Assembly (NCBI GenBank): GCA_015256945.1
Contig: JABZLB010000040.1
Location: 1 to 19,731, forward strand
Length of the DNA: 19,731 nt
From: Prevotellaceae bacterium
Lineage (GTDB): Bacteria > Bacteroidota > Bacteroidia > Bacteroidales > Bacteroidaceae
Direction of reading: 5' to 3'
Positions 1-7,252 of the stretch are shown piece by piece. Below the pieces are notes generated by a model. The model ran no database searches, was not told where the DNA came from, and saw only the letters and a program-made list of their open reading frames with translations. The translations under genes were made by a program, and so were the position numbers. The stretch's first letter is position 1. Each line of letters opens with the position of its first letter.

Positions 1-1773
1 CTTAATGCCGGCGTAATTGAATAAGTCGGCAGCGTAGGTCAGCTTTTTATTGGCCTCGCTTCCCACGGGGAAGTCGAGCTCAAGACGGAATAAATCGTTG
101 CTCTCGTTGTGCTTGTAGAGCAGCTTCGTTTGCTTATTGATGGCGGCTTTAGCCAAATCGGTGTTGAAGTTAAGGAAACGAGGCTGGATAGGTTCAACCT
201 TTGTGTTGACCACTTCCTTAAGGAAATCGCTCTGCTTGTCAGCGTTAGCAGGGATAGGTGTAATCGCAGGCTTGTCTATTTTATGTATGGTTGTATCCTC
301 GCCCATGCGCTTAAATACGCACACATAGCCGTCGTTGAGGTAACGATTGGCAAAGTTTGTAATTTGCGTTTTGGTGATATTATCCATTCTTTCAAACTTC
401 TCGACTTCCTGTTTCCAGTCTTTCCCAAGGATGAAAGCGTCCTTCATCAGTTCCACTCTGGCCCTGTTCATGTCGATTTTCTGAAGAAAATCTCGTCTTT
501 TATTGGCAATAACCGCTTTGATTAAGCTTTCATTGAACTCACCTTTCTTCAATTTTTCAATCTCACCAAGCAGCAAATCGCGTACCGATTCAAGGCTTTG
601 TCCCTCATTGGGAATGGCTGAAAGTATCAGGATAGAATAGTCGTGCATCGGGTAAACTACTGCCGAGGCTTGCATTACCTTTTGTGGAGTATTGAGGTCG
701 ACATCAAAAAGTCCGGCCTTTCTGTTGCTTAAGATGTCGCTTATCACGTCTAAAGTATCAGCCTGCATGCTGGCACCTTTGTCGAATTTCCATGCCATCA
801 TGATATTTTCGGCCTCTTGTCCCACAACGGTAGTGTCGGTATGGTGGGTCAAATCGGGCACAGGGGCATATTCAGGACGGTCTATTCTGGGAGCCGGTTG
901 CCAGTCGCCGAAGTACTTTTCAATAATAGCGATAACCTTATCAGGGTCGAAATCGCCGGCCATAACGATGGCAATGTTGTTCGGAACGTAGTATTTGTGG
1001 AAGTAATTCTTAATGTTTGTAATACTCGGATTCTTTAAATGTTCCTGTGTTCCAATTGTAGTCTGCGTGCCATACGGATGGTTTGGGAAGAGCTTTTTAT
1101 TCATTGCGACATACTCTTTATCCTCATCACGCGACAGACCTATGTTGTATTCTTCGTACACTGCCTCCAGTTCGGTGTGAAAACCACGTATTACCATGTT
1201 CCTGAAACGGTCGGCTTGTATGCGCGCCCACGTCGCAATTTCGTTGCCTGGTATATCTTCAACGTAGCACGTTTGGTCTTCAGAGGTGTAGGCATTACTG
1301 CCTTCACTACCGATGGATGCCATCATTTTGTCGTACTCGTTCGGTATATTGTATTTGGCAGCAAGCTGTGAAAGCGAGTCGATTTTGTGGTACCACTGCT
1401 TGCGTGCTGCCGGATTGGTGATGTGACGGTATTGTTCAAACCGGCTCTCTATTGAATCGAGCAGTGGTTTTTCAGCCTGAAGGTTTGATGTTCCAAAATG
1501 GTTTGTGCCTTTGAACATGAGGTGTTCGAGGTAGTGTGCAAGGCCTGTTGTTTCGGCAGGGTCGTTGCGAGAACCCGTGTTTACGGCAATATAGGTCTGT
1601 ACACGCGGCTTTTCCTTGTTCACACTAAGATATACTTTCAGTCCGTTGCTGAGCGTATAGATGCGGGTTTTCATCGGGTCGCCCGGCACAGTAGTGTACC
1701 GAGGCAGCTGCGCCATGGCGAAACCTGTTGATAATAACAGGGCTATGGCAGCTGAAAAAAACTTTTGTTTCAT
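1..1773 (-). CDS. Exported M16 (insulinase/pitrilysin family) zinc metalloprotease, C-terminus outside the window
   Basis: I translated this by hand on the minus strand from ATG at 1773-1771; 591 residues are visible and the frame is still open at base 1, so the gene is 3'-partial. Residues 1-21 form a type I signal peptide (MKQKFF, hydrophobic core, cleavage after AMA before Q22), so the protein acts in the periplasm or is otherwise exported. The inverted zinc motif HxxEH is present as H80-Y-L-E83-H84, in the context GLAHYLEHLMFKGT. A Glu-rich stretch near residues 201-208 (ELEAVYEE) fits the distal third zinc ligand. An M16 C-terminal-type domain follows (NYFHKYYVPNNIAIVMAGDF). Between the HxxEH helix and the SNAYTSEDQT strand is an insertion of about 60 residues, which I believe is usual in PqqL-like Bacteroidota members. 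Its ATG lies 10 bp after the DUF4954 stop, so co-transcription is very likely. The substrate is unknown; proteolysis of peptides or misfolded envelope proteins is inferred from the family. Confidence 0.93.
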   Translation of the reverse strand, partial: MKQKFFSAAIALLLSTGFAMAQLPRYTTVPGDPMKTRIYTLSNGLKVYLSVNKEKPRVQTYIAVNTGSRNDPAETTGLAHYLEHLMFKGTNHFGTSNLQAEKPLLDSIESRFEQYRHITNPAARKQWYHKIDSLSQLAAKYNIPNEYDKMMASIGSEGSNAYTSEDQTCYVEDIPGNEIATWARIQADRFRNMVIRGFHTELEAVYEEYNIGLSRDEDKEYVAMNKKLFPNHPYGTQTTIGTQEHLKNPSITNIKNYFHKYYVPNNIAIVMAGDFDPDKVIAIIEKYFGDWQPAPRIDRPEYAPVPDLTHHTDTTVVGQEAENIMMAWKFDKGASMQADTLDVISDILSNRKAGLFDVDLNTPQKVMQASAVVYPMHDYSILILSAIPNEGQSLESVRDLLLGEIEKLKKGEFNESLIKAVIANKRRDFLQKIDMNRARVELMKDAFILGKDWKQEVEKFERMDNITKTQITNFANRYLNDGYVCVFKRMGEDTTIHKIDKPAITPIPANADKQSDFLKEVVNTKVEPIQPRFLNFNTDLAKAAINKQTKLLYKHNESNDLFRLELDFPVGSEANKKLTYAADLFNYAGIK

Positions 1774-1783
1774 GTGTTATGCT

Positions 1784-3505
1784 TTAGTTTTCATTGTCTG
1801 TTTCGCGGTCGAGCTGTGCCGATAAGGCTTCCAGCGTTTCCCGATTAATTTTATTTTCCTGATATTCTCTTTCGGCATCCTGCCTGATTTCGTTCGTCCA
1901 GGCCTGACGTGCTTTTAGAAAATCGTCGTGAATCATGCTGATGTCGGTAGGGGTGAGCCTTGTCAATTGGTAATAATTAAGAGTAAACTGACAGTTCCAT
2001 ACCCGCTGAAAGTCACTATATTCTGCATTCATTTCGTCAAAACGGCGTAATATTGCATCAATGCTTTCGAGTGAACCGTCCTTAATATCTTCTGTAATCT
2101 GCCGTTCTTCAGAAAACGGAAGCAACAGCCCTGCGAGGTTATCCCACTCGCCCTGGCCTGCATTTCCTGTGGTTTCATCAAGTTCAGGGTCATACTTATA
2201 GATGTTTTTGAACATCGTCCCCATGTAAATGTGCATGGCCATATCATAGTTTTGTATGCCCTTCAGCAGGTCGTCGTGGCGGATAATCAGTCCGTTGAAA
2301 CTGTAATAAGGTGCATCCTTGCCCGAGATTTCATGTAAATTCTCAAGCGTTTGTCGGGCTTTTGCTATCTGATTCACCGTAAAAGGCGACAGCCATGCAG
2401 TGTTGACGATGCTGCCCGATGCGCTTTTTATCTGCATACCGCGTCGTGCCCACTGGCGAATATTGCGGTAATGTGCCGCCGTTGTAATATATGCACCTGG
2501 TGCAAGAAAAGTGTTGTTACCCTGCCTTATCAGGCTCGAATAGGGCAGAAGACGGAGTGCAGAGCATTGCTCAAAATCGTTGTCACCGATATTATACAGC
2601 CCTGTGACATAACCAGTAAGCCGCGAATTTTTATGGTGGCTTGTGGTAAACGGCAGGCAGAATGCGTTAGTGGCCTCACCTTTACTCAGGCAGCTGTTGG
2701 CGAATATTACGCTTTCTGCAGCCGTGAAGCCGTTGCTTATCTTGCATTCCTCACCTATCAGGCAATCTTGTACGATGGCATGGTTCAGCAAGCTCGCCCC
2801 ATCGCCGATGACAGAGTTCTCACAAATAACGCCCGTCCCTATGAAAACGCTCGTATCTGCCGTCCCCATAATGGTTACATCGCTTAGCCTGCAGGCTCCG
2901 TTTACCTCGCAATAGTCGCCCAATATGGAGTTTGTTATTTCTACCGTATTTACTATTTTCGCTCCCTCACCAATGGTACCGCGTTCGGGTTGCTGTGCAT
3001 CGACGTCGTCTTTTATAAGTTTTCGCAGAGTTGTATGCAGCTCCTTGTCGTGTGAATATTTCACCATCAGGGCAGCCAGCTGACTGTTTAGCCGTGTAAA
3101 AAGCATCAAATTGCTTTCACCCGACGGGCTTCCTGCCGATATAATATTGCCTTGTCCGTAGGTGGTTCCTTCAATAGTTTCGATGGTTGCAACGTTAGAG
3201 ATGTAGCAATTATCGCCTATGGTGTAATTGTTAATGTAGTTGTTTACGTGCTCTATCAAACAGTTATCGCCTACCGTTACGTTGCGAAGTGTGGCCCGGT
3301 ATATGCCCGAGTGCTTTAGAAAACCGGGTGAAATTTCGATATTACGGTCAAAATCGCCAAGATTTACTTCGCCATAGAATGCAACATCACGCAGGTAAGC
3401 GGGGTTGAAATCGTCGCTTACGTTTACGCTTTCCCAGTCATCGGCCCTGCAATTGTTGTCTTCAAGCAGGGCAATTTCGTCGTCGGTTAGTTTGCGATAC
3501 GTCAT
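1784..3505 (-). CDS. DUF4954-type protein with left-handed beta-helix (hexapeptide repeat) fold
   Basis: This 573-residue protein has no signal peptide and is probably cytoplasmic. From about residue 45 to 130 and again from about 175 to 290 it shows repeated hexapeptide-like turns ([IV]-G-[DE]-x-[CA]-x, for example TVGDNCLIEH, TIGDNCYISN, SVIGDGASLL, CLIGEECKIS). These are the signature of left-handed parallel beta-helices found in acyltransferases and sugar-nucleotide enzymes. Between the blocks is a charged helical insert (about 140-175), and the last ~280 residues are mostly helical, ending in a charged tail. From memory this matches Pfam DUF4954, a Bacteroidota family of unknown function; some members are annotated as sugar-nucleotide-binding-like. 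I see no pyrophosphorylase GxGxR loop, so it is not a GlmU-type fusion. It sits 42 bp downstream of hflX and 10 bp upstream of the M16 protease gene, with no promoter seen in either gap. Confidence 0.85.
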   Translation of the reverse strand: MTYRKLTDDEIALLEDNNCRADDWESVNVSDDFNPAYLRDVAFYGEVNLGDFDRNIEISPGFLKHSGIYRATLRNVTVGDNCLIEHVNNYINNYTIGDNCYISNVATIETIEGTTYGQGNIISAGSPSGESNLMLFTRLNSQLAALMVKYSHDKELHTTLRKLIKDDVDAQQPERGTIGEGAKIVNTVEITNSILGDYCEVNGACRLSDVTIMGTADTSVFIGTGVICENSVIGDGASLLNHAIVQDCLIGEECKISNGFTAAESVIFANSCLSKGEATNAFCLPFTTSHHKNSRLTGYVTGLYNIGDNDFEQCSALRLLPYSSLIRQGNNTFLAPGAYITTAAHYRNIRQWARRGMQIKSASGSIVNTAWLSPFTVNQIAKARQTLENLHEISGKDAPYYSFNGLIIRHDDLLKGIQNYDMAMHIYMGTMFKNIYKYDPELDETTGNAGQGEWDNLAGLLLPFSEERQITEDIKDGSLESIDAILRRFDEMNAEYSDFQRVWNCQFTLNYYQLTRLTPTDISMIHDDFLKARQAWTNEIRQDAEREYQENKINRETLEALSAQLDRETDNEN

Positions 3506-3547
3506 TTTTACACCTTATTATAATAGGCAGCCTGAGAGCTATGCCGT

Positions 3548-4795
3548 TTAATCGTCAACGGGATAAAGAAAATCGTTGTACGGATACTTTTGTACATGCA
3601 GTTCCCTTACCTTGCGATAGAGCACGTCTCTCAGCTCATCGATGTTCTCTTTCTGCCGTGCAGATATGAACAAACAATTGTCATCGAGCCTCGCCATCCA
3701 TGTTTTTTTCAGCTCGTCCAGAGTTATATTCTCCTTTGTTTCGGGCGTCAGGTCGTCGGGTTCTTTGTCTATCCAGTGGTAATTATCAATTTTATTGAAG
3801 ATAATCATGCTCGGTTTGTCGGCACATCCCAGGTCTTTCAGCGTGTGGTTTACAACGTTTATCTGTTCCTCAAAGTCGGGATGGGAGATGTCTACCACGT
3901 GTAAAAGCAGGTCGGCTTCGCGCACCTCGTCGAGCGTCGACTTAAACGAGTCGACCAAATCGGTGGGTAATTTCCGAATAAAACCTACGGTGTCGGCCAG
4001 CAAAAACGGCAGATTTTGTATTACTACCTTGCGTACGGTGGTGTCCAGTGTGGCGAAAAGCTTATTCTCTGCAAACACTTCGCTTTTGGCCAGCAGGTTC
4101 ATTAAGGTCGATTTTCCAACGTTAGTATATCCCACTAACGCCACACGGATAAGACGTCCGCGGTTTTTACGCTGTGTGTTTTTTTGCTGATCTATTTCCG
4201 CCAGCCGCCTTTTGAGCAGGCTCATACGCTGTAATATAATACGCCTGTCCATTTCAAGCTGTGTCTCTCCCGGCCCACGGAGCCCCACAGAACCCTTACC
4301 ACCGCCCGAGCCTGAGCCGCCACCTTGTCGCTCTAAGTGCGTCCAGAGGCGCTGAAGACGTGGTAACATGTAGCGATATTGAGCCAGCTCTACCTGCGTT
4401 TTGGCGTTTGCCGTTTGTGCACGCATGGCAAAAATGTCGAGAATAAGCGAGGTGCGGTCGAGAATTTTAACTTTCAGCTCGTTCTCAATATTGCGCATTT
4501 GTTTGGCCGACAGCTCGTCGTCGAATATCACCATGCCTATTTCGCGCTCGTTATCCTCCTCATCTTCTATGTATTTTCTTATCTCCTCAAGCTTGCCTTT
4601 GCCCACATAGGTTACCTGACTTGGCCCTCCTACACGCTGCGTAAAGCGCCTGACGGTAACGGCTCCTGCCGTATCGGCCAGAAATTCAAGCTCATCAAGA
4701 TATTCCTTTGTTTTGGCTTCGTCCTGCTGTGGCGTAATAAGGCCCACGAGAACAGCGGTTTCGGCCTTGGCCTCAGAGATTACAAATTCCTTCAT
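3548..4795 (-). CDS. hflX: GTPase HflX
   Basis: HflX is a ribosome-associated GTPase that binds the 50S subunit and splits stalled or stress-inactivated 70S ribosomes. The 415-residue protein has the full family layout. The N-terminal HflX domain (about 8-200) contains TYVGKGKLEEI and FDDELS, with the conserved Gly-rich linker (RQGGGSGSGGGKG, about 156-168) and the GLRGPGETQLEMDRR signature near 171-185. The G domain carries G1 GYTNVGKST (222-230), G3 DTVG (268-271), G4 NKID (334-337) and a G5 SAR (378-380). The G1 element is intact, so GTP binding and hydrolysis are expected. The ATG at 4795-4793 is preceded by a Bacteroidota -7 promoter element at 4821-4828, giving a leader of about 20 nt. 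It is the first gene of the minus-strand cluster with the DUF4954 and M16 genes. Confidence 0.97.
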   Translation of the reverse strand: MKEFVISEAKAETAVLVGLITPQQDEAKTKEYLDELEFLADTAGAVTVRRFTQRVGGPSQVTYVGKGKLEEIRKYIEDEEDNEREIGMVIFDDELSAKQMRNIENELKVKILDRTSLILDIFAMRAQTANAKTQVELAQYRYMLPRLQRLWTHLERQGGGSGSGGGKGSVGLRGPGETQLEMDRRIILQRMSLLKRRLAEIDQQKNTQRKNRGRLIRVALVGYTNVGKSTLMNLLAKSEVFAENKLFATLDTTVRKVVIQNLPFLLADTVGFIRKLPTDLVDSFKSTLDEVREADLLLHVVDISHPDFEEQINVVNHTLKDLGCADKPSMIIFNKIDNYHWIDKEPDDLTPETKENITLDELKKTWMARLDDNCLFISARQKENIDELRDVLYRKVRELHVQKYPYNDFLYPVDD

Positions 4796-4820
4796 TTGTT
4801 ATGTTATTCGTATGATAGTG

Positions 4821-4828
4821 CAAAGATA
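4821..4828 (-). promoter_or_regulatory. Promoter -7 element for the hflX operon
   Basis: The minus strand reads TATCTTTG, an exact match to the Bacteroidota sigma-ABfr -7 consensus TAnnTTTG, about 26 bp before the hflX ATG. I see no clear TTTG about 20 bp further upstream, so the -33 half is weak. Transcription would start about 5 to 7 nt downstream, leaving a leader of about 20 nt. Confidence 0.6.
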
Positions 4829-4958
4829 TAGAAAAGATTGCAGAACCTTTCGTTTGCGAAAATGTTTTTTGCAGGCGTGTATTTTTAAATGTTAAACCGC
4901 TGCCTGAACGCAATAATCGGCGTTTTTCAGGGTCTATGAAGCAGATACATTCAATAAT

Positions 4959-5273
4959 ATGAGTAAACTCTGGAGAACGTTTTTCGGTTTTGCCGACGAC
5001 GATGAAAACGAAACCTATGAGCATGCAGCAGGACGTGCGCGCAGGCTTTTTGACGAAGAAAACTATGAAGAGGCTTACCGTATACTTCGTTATGCTGAAG
5101 CCAACCAGCATGCGGAGGCCATGTATTTGCTGGGCTGGTGCTACTGGCGTGGGCAGGGAGTAGCTGAGGATGCCGTACGTGCCGTAAGGCTTTGGCAGCG
5201 TTCGGCTGCCATGGGCTTTGCGCCGTCGCAGCACCGTTGCGATGAAATAGCTTCGTTTATAGCCTCTCTTTGA
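4959..5273 (+). CDS. Small Sel1-repeat (TPR-like) protein
   Basis: This 104-residue soluble protein has no signal peptide. After an acidic N-terminus (FADDDENETYEHA), a helical hairpin (about 23-46, with RLFDEENYEEAYRILRYAE) resembles a TPR/Sel1 first repeat. Residues about 50-88 give one clear Sel1 repeat: AEAMYLLGWCYWRGQGV followed by AVRLWQRSAAMGFAPSQ. Sel1 repeats are protein-interaction modules, usually found in long arrays, so a one-to-two-repeat protein is minimal. The in-frame ATG at 4959 is the only sensible start, because the ATG at 4936 hits a stop after eight codons. The gene is divergent from hflX and monocistronic; no consensus TAnnTTTG element was found upstream, so its promoter is unknown. 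Partner and role cannot be deduced. Confidence 0.82.
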   Translation: MSKLWRTFFGFADDDENETYEHAAGRARRLFDEENYEEAYRILRYAEANQHAEAMYLLGWCYWRGQGVAEDAVRAVRLWQRSAAMGFAPSQHRCDEIASFIASL

Positions 5274-5320
5274 CGGGCCTTTTAAGGGTAAGGACTGGCA
5301 GATTACGGTGGCAGATTCGT

Positions 5321-5406
5321 TGTATGGCGGCCGTCAGCAATGCTGTTGACGGCCGCCATACACATGGTTTGACGGTCGTCGTACGCACTGTTGACGGCCG
5401 CCAAAC
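5321..5406. repeat. GC-rich intergenic repeat element: one inverted plus three direct copies
   Basis: A near-perfect inverted repeat has arms at 5321-5339 and 5344-5362: 19 bp, one G-T wobble, 4-nt loop. Its core is TGACGGCCGCCATAC. The right arm is the first of three direct copies that start TTGACGG at 5346, 5369 and 5391 (period 23 then 22). Copy 2 is diverged (TTGACGGTCGTCGTAC), while copy 3 is TTGACGGCCGCCAAAC. The left arm could therefore pair with copy 1 or, less well, with copy 3. No T-tract follows, so it is not a simple terminator. The rest of the gap between the Sel1 gene and the tRNA terminator (5274-5320 and 5407-5523) shows nothing I can name. Function is unknown; a REP-like or protein-binding element is possible. 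Confidence 0.75.
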
Positions 5407-5521
5407 AACGAACATTCTGGCCTTATCCCACACGGGTTGCGATGTAAGGATATTTCAAATATGATGTGAAGCTATTGCAATAACGTCGTAATTCTATAAA
5501 CAGTTCGATTAAATTCAGGAA

Positions 5522-5565
5522 CAACAAAACATCCGAAACGCTGAATTTAAGCTGTTCCGGATGTT
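5522..5565 (-). terminator. Rho-independent terminator of the initiator tRNA gene
   Basis: On the minus strand, directly after the tRNA 3' end, two 12-nt arms (5554-5565 and 5528-5539) form AACATCCGGAAC/GTTTCGGATGTT with one G-U pair and a 14-nt loop. They are followed by a T-rich TTGTTG tail. Its position just past the tRNA supports a terminator. Confidence 0.75.
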
Positions 5566-5571
5566 AAATAG

Positions 5572-5644
5572 TTGCGGAGGCAAGACTCGAACATGCGACC
5601 TCCAGGTTATGAGCCTGGCGAGCTACCAACTGCTCCACTCCGCG
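5572..5644 (-). tRNA. Initiator tRNA-Met (CAU anticodon)
   Basis: The minus strand folds into a 73-nt cloverleaf: acceptor CGCGGAG/CTCCGCA, D arm GAGC/GCTC with loop AGTTGGTA, anticodon arm CCAGG-CTCATAA-CCTGG, variable AGGTC, T arm GCATG-TTCGAGT-CTTGC, discriminator A73. Initiator identity rests on the unpaired C1 x A72 end and the A11-U24 D-stem pair, both hallmarks of tRNA-fMet and absent from elongator tRNA-Met. The anticodon stem has A29-U41, G30-C40, G31-C39, a variant of the usual three G-C pairs. The 3' CCA is not encoded. Two oddities lie in the T stem: positions 52 and 62 are both U, leaving a U-U mismatch. It has its own promoter (5688-5719) and terminator (5522-5565), so it is a stand-alone transcription unit. 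Confidence 0.96.
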
Positions 5645-5687
5645 ATATTAAAATGTTTCTGCCAGCGGTTGTTTCCGTTAGTGAGTG

Positions 5688-5719
5688 CAAAGGTATATAG
5701 TTTTTGAAGAATAACCAAA
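5688..5719 (-). promoter_or_regulatory. Promoter of the initiator tRNA gene
   Basis: The minus strand has TTTG at 5719-5716, a 20-bp spacer, then TACCTTTG at 5695-5688. This is a complete Bacteroidota-type promoter (TTTG-N19/20-TAnnTTTG) pointing at the tRNA, whose 5' end lies about 44 bp downstream. It is divergent from the tetR promoter. Confidence 0.75.
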
Positions 5720-5775
5720 TATTTTGCCAAAAAAATTACCATAAAGCCATAAAAACATATTTATTTTATTGCAGC

Positions 5776-5807
5776 TTTGGCATTTCCAGATAAAAACAAT
5801 AAATTTG
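5776..5807 (+). promoter_or_regulatory. Promoter of the tetR-fabG unit
   Basis: TTTG at 5776-5779, a 20-bp spacer and TAAATTTG at 5800-5807 match the Bacteroidota promoter consensus with the same spacing as the divergent tRNA promoter. The predicted start near 5812-5814 leaves a leader of about 40 nt before the ATG at 5854. Confidence 0.75.
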
Positions 5808-5829
5808 CACAAACAGTGCCTTTGTGCAA
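5805..5829. promoter_or_regulatory. Putative TetR operator (perfect palindrome)
   Basis: TTGCACAAA (5805-5813) and TTTGTGCAA (5821-5829) are exact inverted 9-mers separated by 7 bp. The site overlaps the last bases of the -7 element and the predicted transcription start, exactly where a repressor would block initiation. Size and symmetry suit a TetR-family dimer, and the regulator gene starts 25 bp later, so negative autoregulation is inferred. Confidence 0.6.
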
Positions 5830-5853
5830 TTGATATTTAATAAAAAACAGATT

Positions 5854-6453
5854 ATGTCAATTTCTAAAACCAGGCAAAAGTTAGTAGACGTAGCACGACA
5901 GTTGTTTGCAAAGAACGGGCTTAACGGCACCACGATGAACGATATTGCCGTAGCTTCGGGCAAGGGACGCCGTACCCTCTATACCTATTTTAAACGTAAG
6001 GAAGACGTTTATTACGCCGTTATTGAATCGGAACTGGAGCGTTTGAGTGACAAACTGGACGAAGTGGCCAGTCGTAGCGCGTGTCCGCAGGATAAGATTA
6101 TTGCGTTAATCTACACCCATCTCAGCATGATTCGTGAGACCGTAGTGCGTAATGGCAACCTCCGTGCTGAATTTTTCCGTAACATCTGGACCGTGGAGAA
6201 GGTGCGAAAAAACTTTGATGAAGACGAAATGGAACTTTTACGCAAGGTGTATGCCGAAGGAAAAGCCAATGGAGAGTTTGATATTGATAATGTAGGACTG
6301 GTGGCCGACATTACACATTATTGTATTAAGGGCCTCGAAGTACCATTTATTTACGGGCGCCTTGGCCACGGTTTGACTGAGGAAACCAGCAAGCCTCTGA
6401 TCGCGAAAATTGTGTATGGTGCACTGGGTAACAAGCATGTTGCACTGAAATAA
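5854..6453 (+). CDS. TetR/AcrR-family transcriptional regulator
   Basis: This is a 199-residue regulator from the ATG at 5854 (MSISKTRQKLVDVA). The frame extends upstream to a GTG at 5824, but that lies inside the palindrome and adds residues atypical of the family. The N-terminal TetR DNA-binding domain spans about 6-52. Its helix-turn-helix is TTMNDIAVASGKGRRTLYTY (about 26-45), followed by the typical YFKRKEDVYYAVI. The C-terminal part (about 55-199) is all-helical and should hold the ligand pocket and dimer interface; no ligand can be read from sequence. The gene lies 46 bp upstream of fabG on the same strand without an intervening promoter. A role in sensing acyl-CoA, acyl-ACP or fatty acids is plausible from that linkage, but it is only an inference. 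Expression is probably autoregulated through the palindrome at 5805-5829. Confidence 0.94.
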   Translation: MSISKTRQKLVDVARQLFAKNGLNGTTMNDIAVASGKGRRTLYTYFKRKEDVYYAVIESELERLSDKLDEVASRSACPQDKIIALIYTHLSMIRETVVRNGNLRAEFFRNIWTVEKVRKNFDEDEMELLRKVYAEGKANGEFDIDNVGLVADITHYCIKGLEVPFIYGRLGHGLTEETSKPLIAKIVYGALGNKHVALK

Positions 6454-6499
6454 CATCGTAACGTAAACAGTATTTATATTTATTCAAATCATAAAGAAA

Positions 6500-7252
6500 A
6501 TGGGATTATTAACAGGTAAAACAGCGCTTATTACAGGCGCAGCACGCGGCATTGGCAAAGCTATTGCCTTAAAGTTCGCAAAAGAGGGAGCAAACATCGC
6601 CTTTACTGACCTTTTTATTGATGAGGAACATGGCGGATTGGAGACCGAACGCGAAATAGCTGCCTTAGGTGTCAAGGCTAAAGGCTACGCCAGCAACGCT
6701 GCCGACTTTGCACAAACCGAAGCAACCGTCAACCAGATTAAGGCTGATTTCGGCTCGATTGATATTTTGGTTAACAACGCCGGCATCACAAAGGATACAC
6801 TGATGTTGAAGATGACCGAGCAGCAATGGGACGCAGTGATTGCCGTTAACCTCAAAAGCGCGTTCAATTACATACATGCCTGCACGCCCATTATGATGCA
6901 CCAGAAGGGTGGTTCAATCATTAACATGTCGTCAGTAGTGGGTGTTCACGGTAATGCAGGCCAGTGTAACTATGCCGCTTCAAAGGCAGGGTTGATAGCT
7001 TTAGCCAAGAGTATCGGGCAGGAAATAGGGCGACGTGGTGTTCGTGCCAACGCAATTGCCCCCGGATTTATAGAGACTGCCATGACCCAGGCGCTGCCAG
7101 ACGATGTTCGTAAGGCCTGGATTGAGAATATTCCACTACGCCGTGCCGGACAGGTTGAGGACATAGCCAACGTGGCTACTTTCCTTGCCTCTGACCTTTC
7201 AAGCTATGTAACGGGTCAGGTTATTCAGGTAGACGGTGGTATGAACATGTAA
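6500..7252 (+). CDS. fabG: 3-oxoacyl-[acyl-carrier-protein] reductase FabG (SDR family)
   Basis: FabG reduces 3-oxoacyl-ACP to (R)-3-hydroxyacyl-ACP with NADPH, in each elongation round of type II fatty acid synthesis, in the cytoplasm. The 250-residue length is typical. Short-chain dehydrogenase motifs are complete: the Rossmann TGAARGIG (12-19), NNAG (92-95), the active-site Asn N117, and the catalytic Ser145, Tyr158 and Lys162 in SSVVGVHGNAG...YAASK. PGFIETAM (substrate/cofactor loop) and the C-terminal SSYVTGQVIQVDGGM also match FabG well. Other SDR oxidoreductases look similar, but the overall match favours FabG. It is the second gene after tetR. A 17-bp inverted repeat (7244-7260) straddles its stop codon. 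Confidence 0.93.
   Translation: MGLLTGKTALITGAARGIGKAIALKFAKEGANIAFTDLFIDEEHGGLETEREIAALGVKAKGYASNAADFAQTEATVNQIKADFGSIDILVNNAGITKDTLMLKMTEQQWDAVIAVNLKSAFNYIHACTPIMMHQKGGSIINMSSVVGVHGNAGQCNYAASKAGLIALAKSIGQEIGRRGVRANAIAPGFIETAMTQALPDDVRKAWIENIPLRRAGQVEDIANVATFLASDLSSYVTGQVIQVDGGMNM

Noticed and set aside
2351..2887. 178-codon plus-strand frame inside the DUF4954 gene
   Set aside because: Antisense shadow of the beta-helix gene; Cys-rich composition without recognisable motifs.
4903..4931. Hairpin (CCTGAACGC / GCG-TTT-TTCAGG) upstream of the Sel1 gene
   Set aside because: The stem is interrupted by a 3-nt bulge and there is no transcription start evidence or T-tract placement to call an attenuator or riboswitch.
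4773..5234. 153-codon minus-strand frame overlapping the Sel1 gene and the hflX upstream region
   Set aside because: It covers the hflX promoter and runs antisense to the Sel1 gene, which has a real domain match.
5270..5464. 64-codon open frame with repeated VDGR-like segments after the Sel1 gene
   Set aside because: It needs a TTG start, overlaps the Sel1 stop and is explained by the DNA repeat element at 5321-5406; no family resemblance.
6708..6716. Exact copy of the operator half-site TTGCACAAA inside fabG
   Set aside because: No inverted partner nearby and it encodes conserved-frame residues; a single 9-mer hit in 20 kb can be chance.
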